DNA from: Proteiniphilum acetatigenes DSM 18083
Lineage (GTDB): Bacteria; Bacteroidota; Bacteroidia; Bacteroidales; Dysgonomonadaceae
Assembly: GCF_000380985.1 (NCBI RefSeq)
Contig: NZ_KB905694.1
Coordinates: forward strand, 124,001 to 188,000
Length of the DNA: 64,000 nucleotides
Direction: 5' to 3'
The translations under genes were made by a program, and so were the position numbers. Below, one piece after another: positions 63,104 through 64,000 of the stretch; position 1 is the stretch's first letter; the number at the start of each line of letters is the position of its first letter. The notes below the pieces were generated by a model, which was not told the DNA's origin, did not search any database, and worked only from the letters and a program-made list of their open reading frames with translations.

Positions 63104-63627
63104 TCGGAGGAAAATACAAATCCAGACGTATTCAGGTTCCACCAAATCTGAAAGCCCGTCCTACGACTGATTTTGCCAAAGAAGGGCTTTTTAATGTCCT
63201 CAATAATCTTTTGGATTGGGAAGAAATAACCGCCTTAGATCTTTTTTCCGGAACAGGAAGTATTGCTTTTGAGTTGATTTCAAGAGGATGTACCTATGTA
63301 GTGAGCGTGGAACAGAATCAAAACCATTTTAATTTTATATACCGGGCACAGGAAAAACTCGAAGCAAAGGAATTGTTTCCTGTAAAAGCGGATGTGTTTA
63401 AATATCTGCAATCTCTGAAACAACAATTCGATTTTATTTTTGCCGACCCTCCTTATGACCTTCCCGACCTGGAAAAAATCCCCGAAATCATCCTCAATAA
63501 ACAATTGGTCAAAGAGGGAGGATTCTTTGTCATGGAACACTCCAAAAACCATCACTTCTCACACCTCCCGCATTTCAAAGAAGAGCGGAAGTACGGGAAT
63601 GTGCATTTTTCCTTTTTTGAATTTTAG
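63094..63627 (+). CDS. rsmD: 16S rRNA (guanine966-N2)-methyltransferase
   Basis: 177 residues, full length. RIIGGKYKSRRIQVPPN at the start, LKARPTTDFAKEGLFNVL, cofactor loop ALDLFSGTGSIAFELISRG and the catalytic FIFADPPYDLP (N6/N2-methylase DPPY motif) are diagnostic of RsmD. The enzyme modifies assembled 30S subunits. Last gene of the operon starting at 61563; 200 bases separate it from mgtE. Confidence 0.95.
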   Translation: MRIIGGKYKSRRIQVPPNLKARPTTDFAKEGLFNVLNNLLDWEEITALDLFSGTGSIAFELISRGCTYVVSVEQNQNHFNFIYRAQEKLEAKELFPVKADVFKYLQSLKQQFDFIFADPPYDLPDLEKIPEIILNKQLVKEGGFFVMEHSKNHHFSHLPHFKEERKYGNVHFSFFEF

Positions 63628-63695
63628 ATCCTGCTTTTTTCTATAAATCAGAGGGCATTTCCATCTCTCCGCATGGTTTCTACAAGAAAATAACG

Positions 63696-63703
63696 TATAT
63701 TTG
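63696..63703 (+). promoter_or_regulatory. -7 promoter element of the mgtE transcript
   Basis: TATATTTG, a clean fit to TAnnTTTG. Transcription would start near 63710, about 20 bases before the leader reading frame and 108 bases before mgtE. Confidence 0.6.
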
Positions 63704-63728
63704 CCACAGTAAAGTAACAAATTGTCAA

Positions 63729-63779
63729 ATGGACGAAGATTCCCGAAAATATAATAACAGTAATATCTTTGACCTGTAA
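63729..63779 (+). CDS. Candidate leader peptide upstream of mgtE
   Basis: ATG to TAA, 16 residues: MDEDSRKYNNSNIFDL. Three acidic residues directly follow the start Met. It begins about 20 bases after the predicted transcription start and its stop overlaps the base of a small GGG-AATA-CCC hairpin that competes with the hairpin over the mgtE Shine-Dalgarno. No Shine-Dalgarno of its own is apparent, which is common in Bacteroidetes. Not in frame with mgtE. No database family is known to me; the peptide is proposed from position and sequence only. Confidence 0.5.
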   Translation: MDEDSRKYNNSNIFDL

Positions 63780-63788
63780 GGGAATACC

Positions 63789-63814
63789 CTCCTTTCAGGC
63801 AAAGCAGAAAGGAG
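63789..63814 (+). promoter_or_regulatory. Hairpin sequestering the mgtE ribosome-binding site
   Basis: CTCCTTTC (63789-63796) pairs perfectly with GAAAGGAG (63807-63814), which is the Shine-Dalgarno of mgtE; 10-base loop. A shorter stem AGGG/CCCT (63779-63782 with 63787-63790) shares two bases with it, so the two cannot both be complete. Confidence 0.6.
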
Positions 63815-63817
63815 AGT

Positions 63818-64000
63818 ATGATGACAGATACCCGAATCAATTTTCAGAGACTCATAAAAGAGAGGGCATGGACTACCCTGAAAACGGAACTCACTAAACT
63901 GGATGTTCCCGATATCACTTACCTTATTGAGCATAGTAACCAGCTCCACTCTATTATCTTATTCCGGCTGCTTCCAGGAGAAGAAGCAAAAGAGGTCTTC
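63818..64000 (+). CDS. mgtE: MgtE-type magnesium transporter (5' end only)
   Basis: The first 61 codons; the gene runs off the window. The N-terminal cytoplasmic MgtE_N domain is recognisable: LKTELTKLDVPDITYLIEHS followed by IILFRLLPGEEAKEVF, the helical superhelix that senses magnesium and gates the channel. Two adjacent ATGs (63818 and 63821) follow AAAGGAG. Only the regulatory domain is seen, so the CBS and membrane domains cannot be confirmed. The leader contains a short acidic reading frame and a ribosome-site hairpin. Confidence 0.8.
   Translation, partial: MMTDTRINFQRLIKERAWTTLKTELTKLDVPDITYLIEHSNQLHSIILFRLLPGEEAKEVF

Noticed and set aside
63628-63817. M-box (magnesium) riboswitch before mgtE
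   Set aside because: The leader is only about 108 bases from the predicted start and lacks the multi-helix arrangement of an M-box; a short reading frame plus hairpin explains it better.
1-64000. tRNA, rRNA, tmRNA or other standard RNA genes, insertion sequences and prophage
   Set aside because: Read for cloverleaf ends, conserved rRNA stretches, transposase motifs and phage genes; none was found, though unusual small RNAs could be missed by eye.

Overview
The window looks like chromosomal DNA from a Bacteroidales bacterium, probably near Proteiniphilum, Petrimonas or Dysgonomonas (family-level inference from gene content, not from a search). The evidence is a SusC/SusD/SusE/SusF set, lipoproteins with acidic residues after the lipidated cysteine, promoter -7 elements of the form TAnnTTTG, a division/cell-wall cluster without murF or ddl and ending in a YqeY gene, DUF2723 and DUF3822 proteins, and a likely glycine-lipid gene pair. 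No rRNA, tRNA, CRISPR array, transposase or phage gene was seen.

Layout. (1) 1-13.7 kb: the 3' end of uvrA, then tpx, a YihY-type membrane protein, a small two-helix membrane protein, an unknown envelope protein on the minus strand, a large DUF2723 protein, and the conserved trio ftsK, lolA-like, trxB, then an unknown secreted protein. (2) 13.2-30.0 kb, all minus strand: mraZ-rsmH-ftsL-ftsI-murE-mraY-murD-ftsW-murG-murC-ftsQ-ftsA-ftsZ-yqeY, covering lipid I/II synthesis, flipping, septal cross-linking and the Z ring. Its spacers carry degenerate heptamer arrays. (3) 30.4-32.3 kb: two acyltransferase genes resembling glsA and glsB. (4) 32.4-45.7 kb: a starch-type utilisation locus with susC, susD, susE, susF, a GH53 galactanase, a SusA-like GH13 enzyme and a surface GH13 lipoprotein. 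(5) 45.8-51.2 kb: an M23 peptidase, a NEW3-domain/ABC exporter operon and a flavodoxin. (6) 51.2-55.5 kb: the second half of the sugar system, with a third GH13 enzyme, a sugar MFS permease and a LacI regulator. (7) 55.5-64 kb: arginine deiminase, a HAD phosphatase, rsmI, a RecD2-like helicase, rsmD, several lineage-specific unknowns, and the start of an mgtE gene with a striking leader.

Most notable observations. A dispersed element of about 100 bp occurs four times, always in sense orientation just 5' of a gene (tpx, trxB, ftsI, glsA-like). It has a short hairpin whose stem covaries between copies and a 29-30 bp unit that is tandemly amplified in two copies; one copy creates a false N-terminal extension on ftsI. 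The mgtE leader encodes a 16-residue peptide beginning MDED, followed by a hairpin that would hide the mgtE Shine-Dalgarno, which resembles nascent-chain magnesium sensing. A matching LacI-type operator lies the same distance (about 61 bp) upstream of a candidate -7 element before both susC and the MFS permease, tying the two separated halves of the sugar system together.
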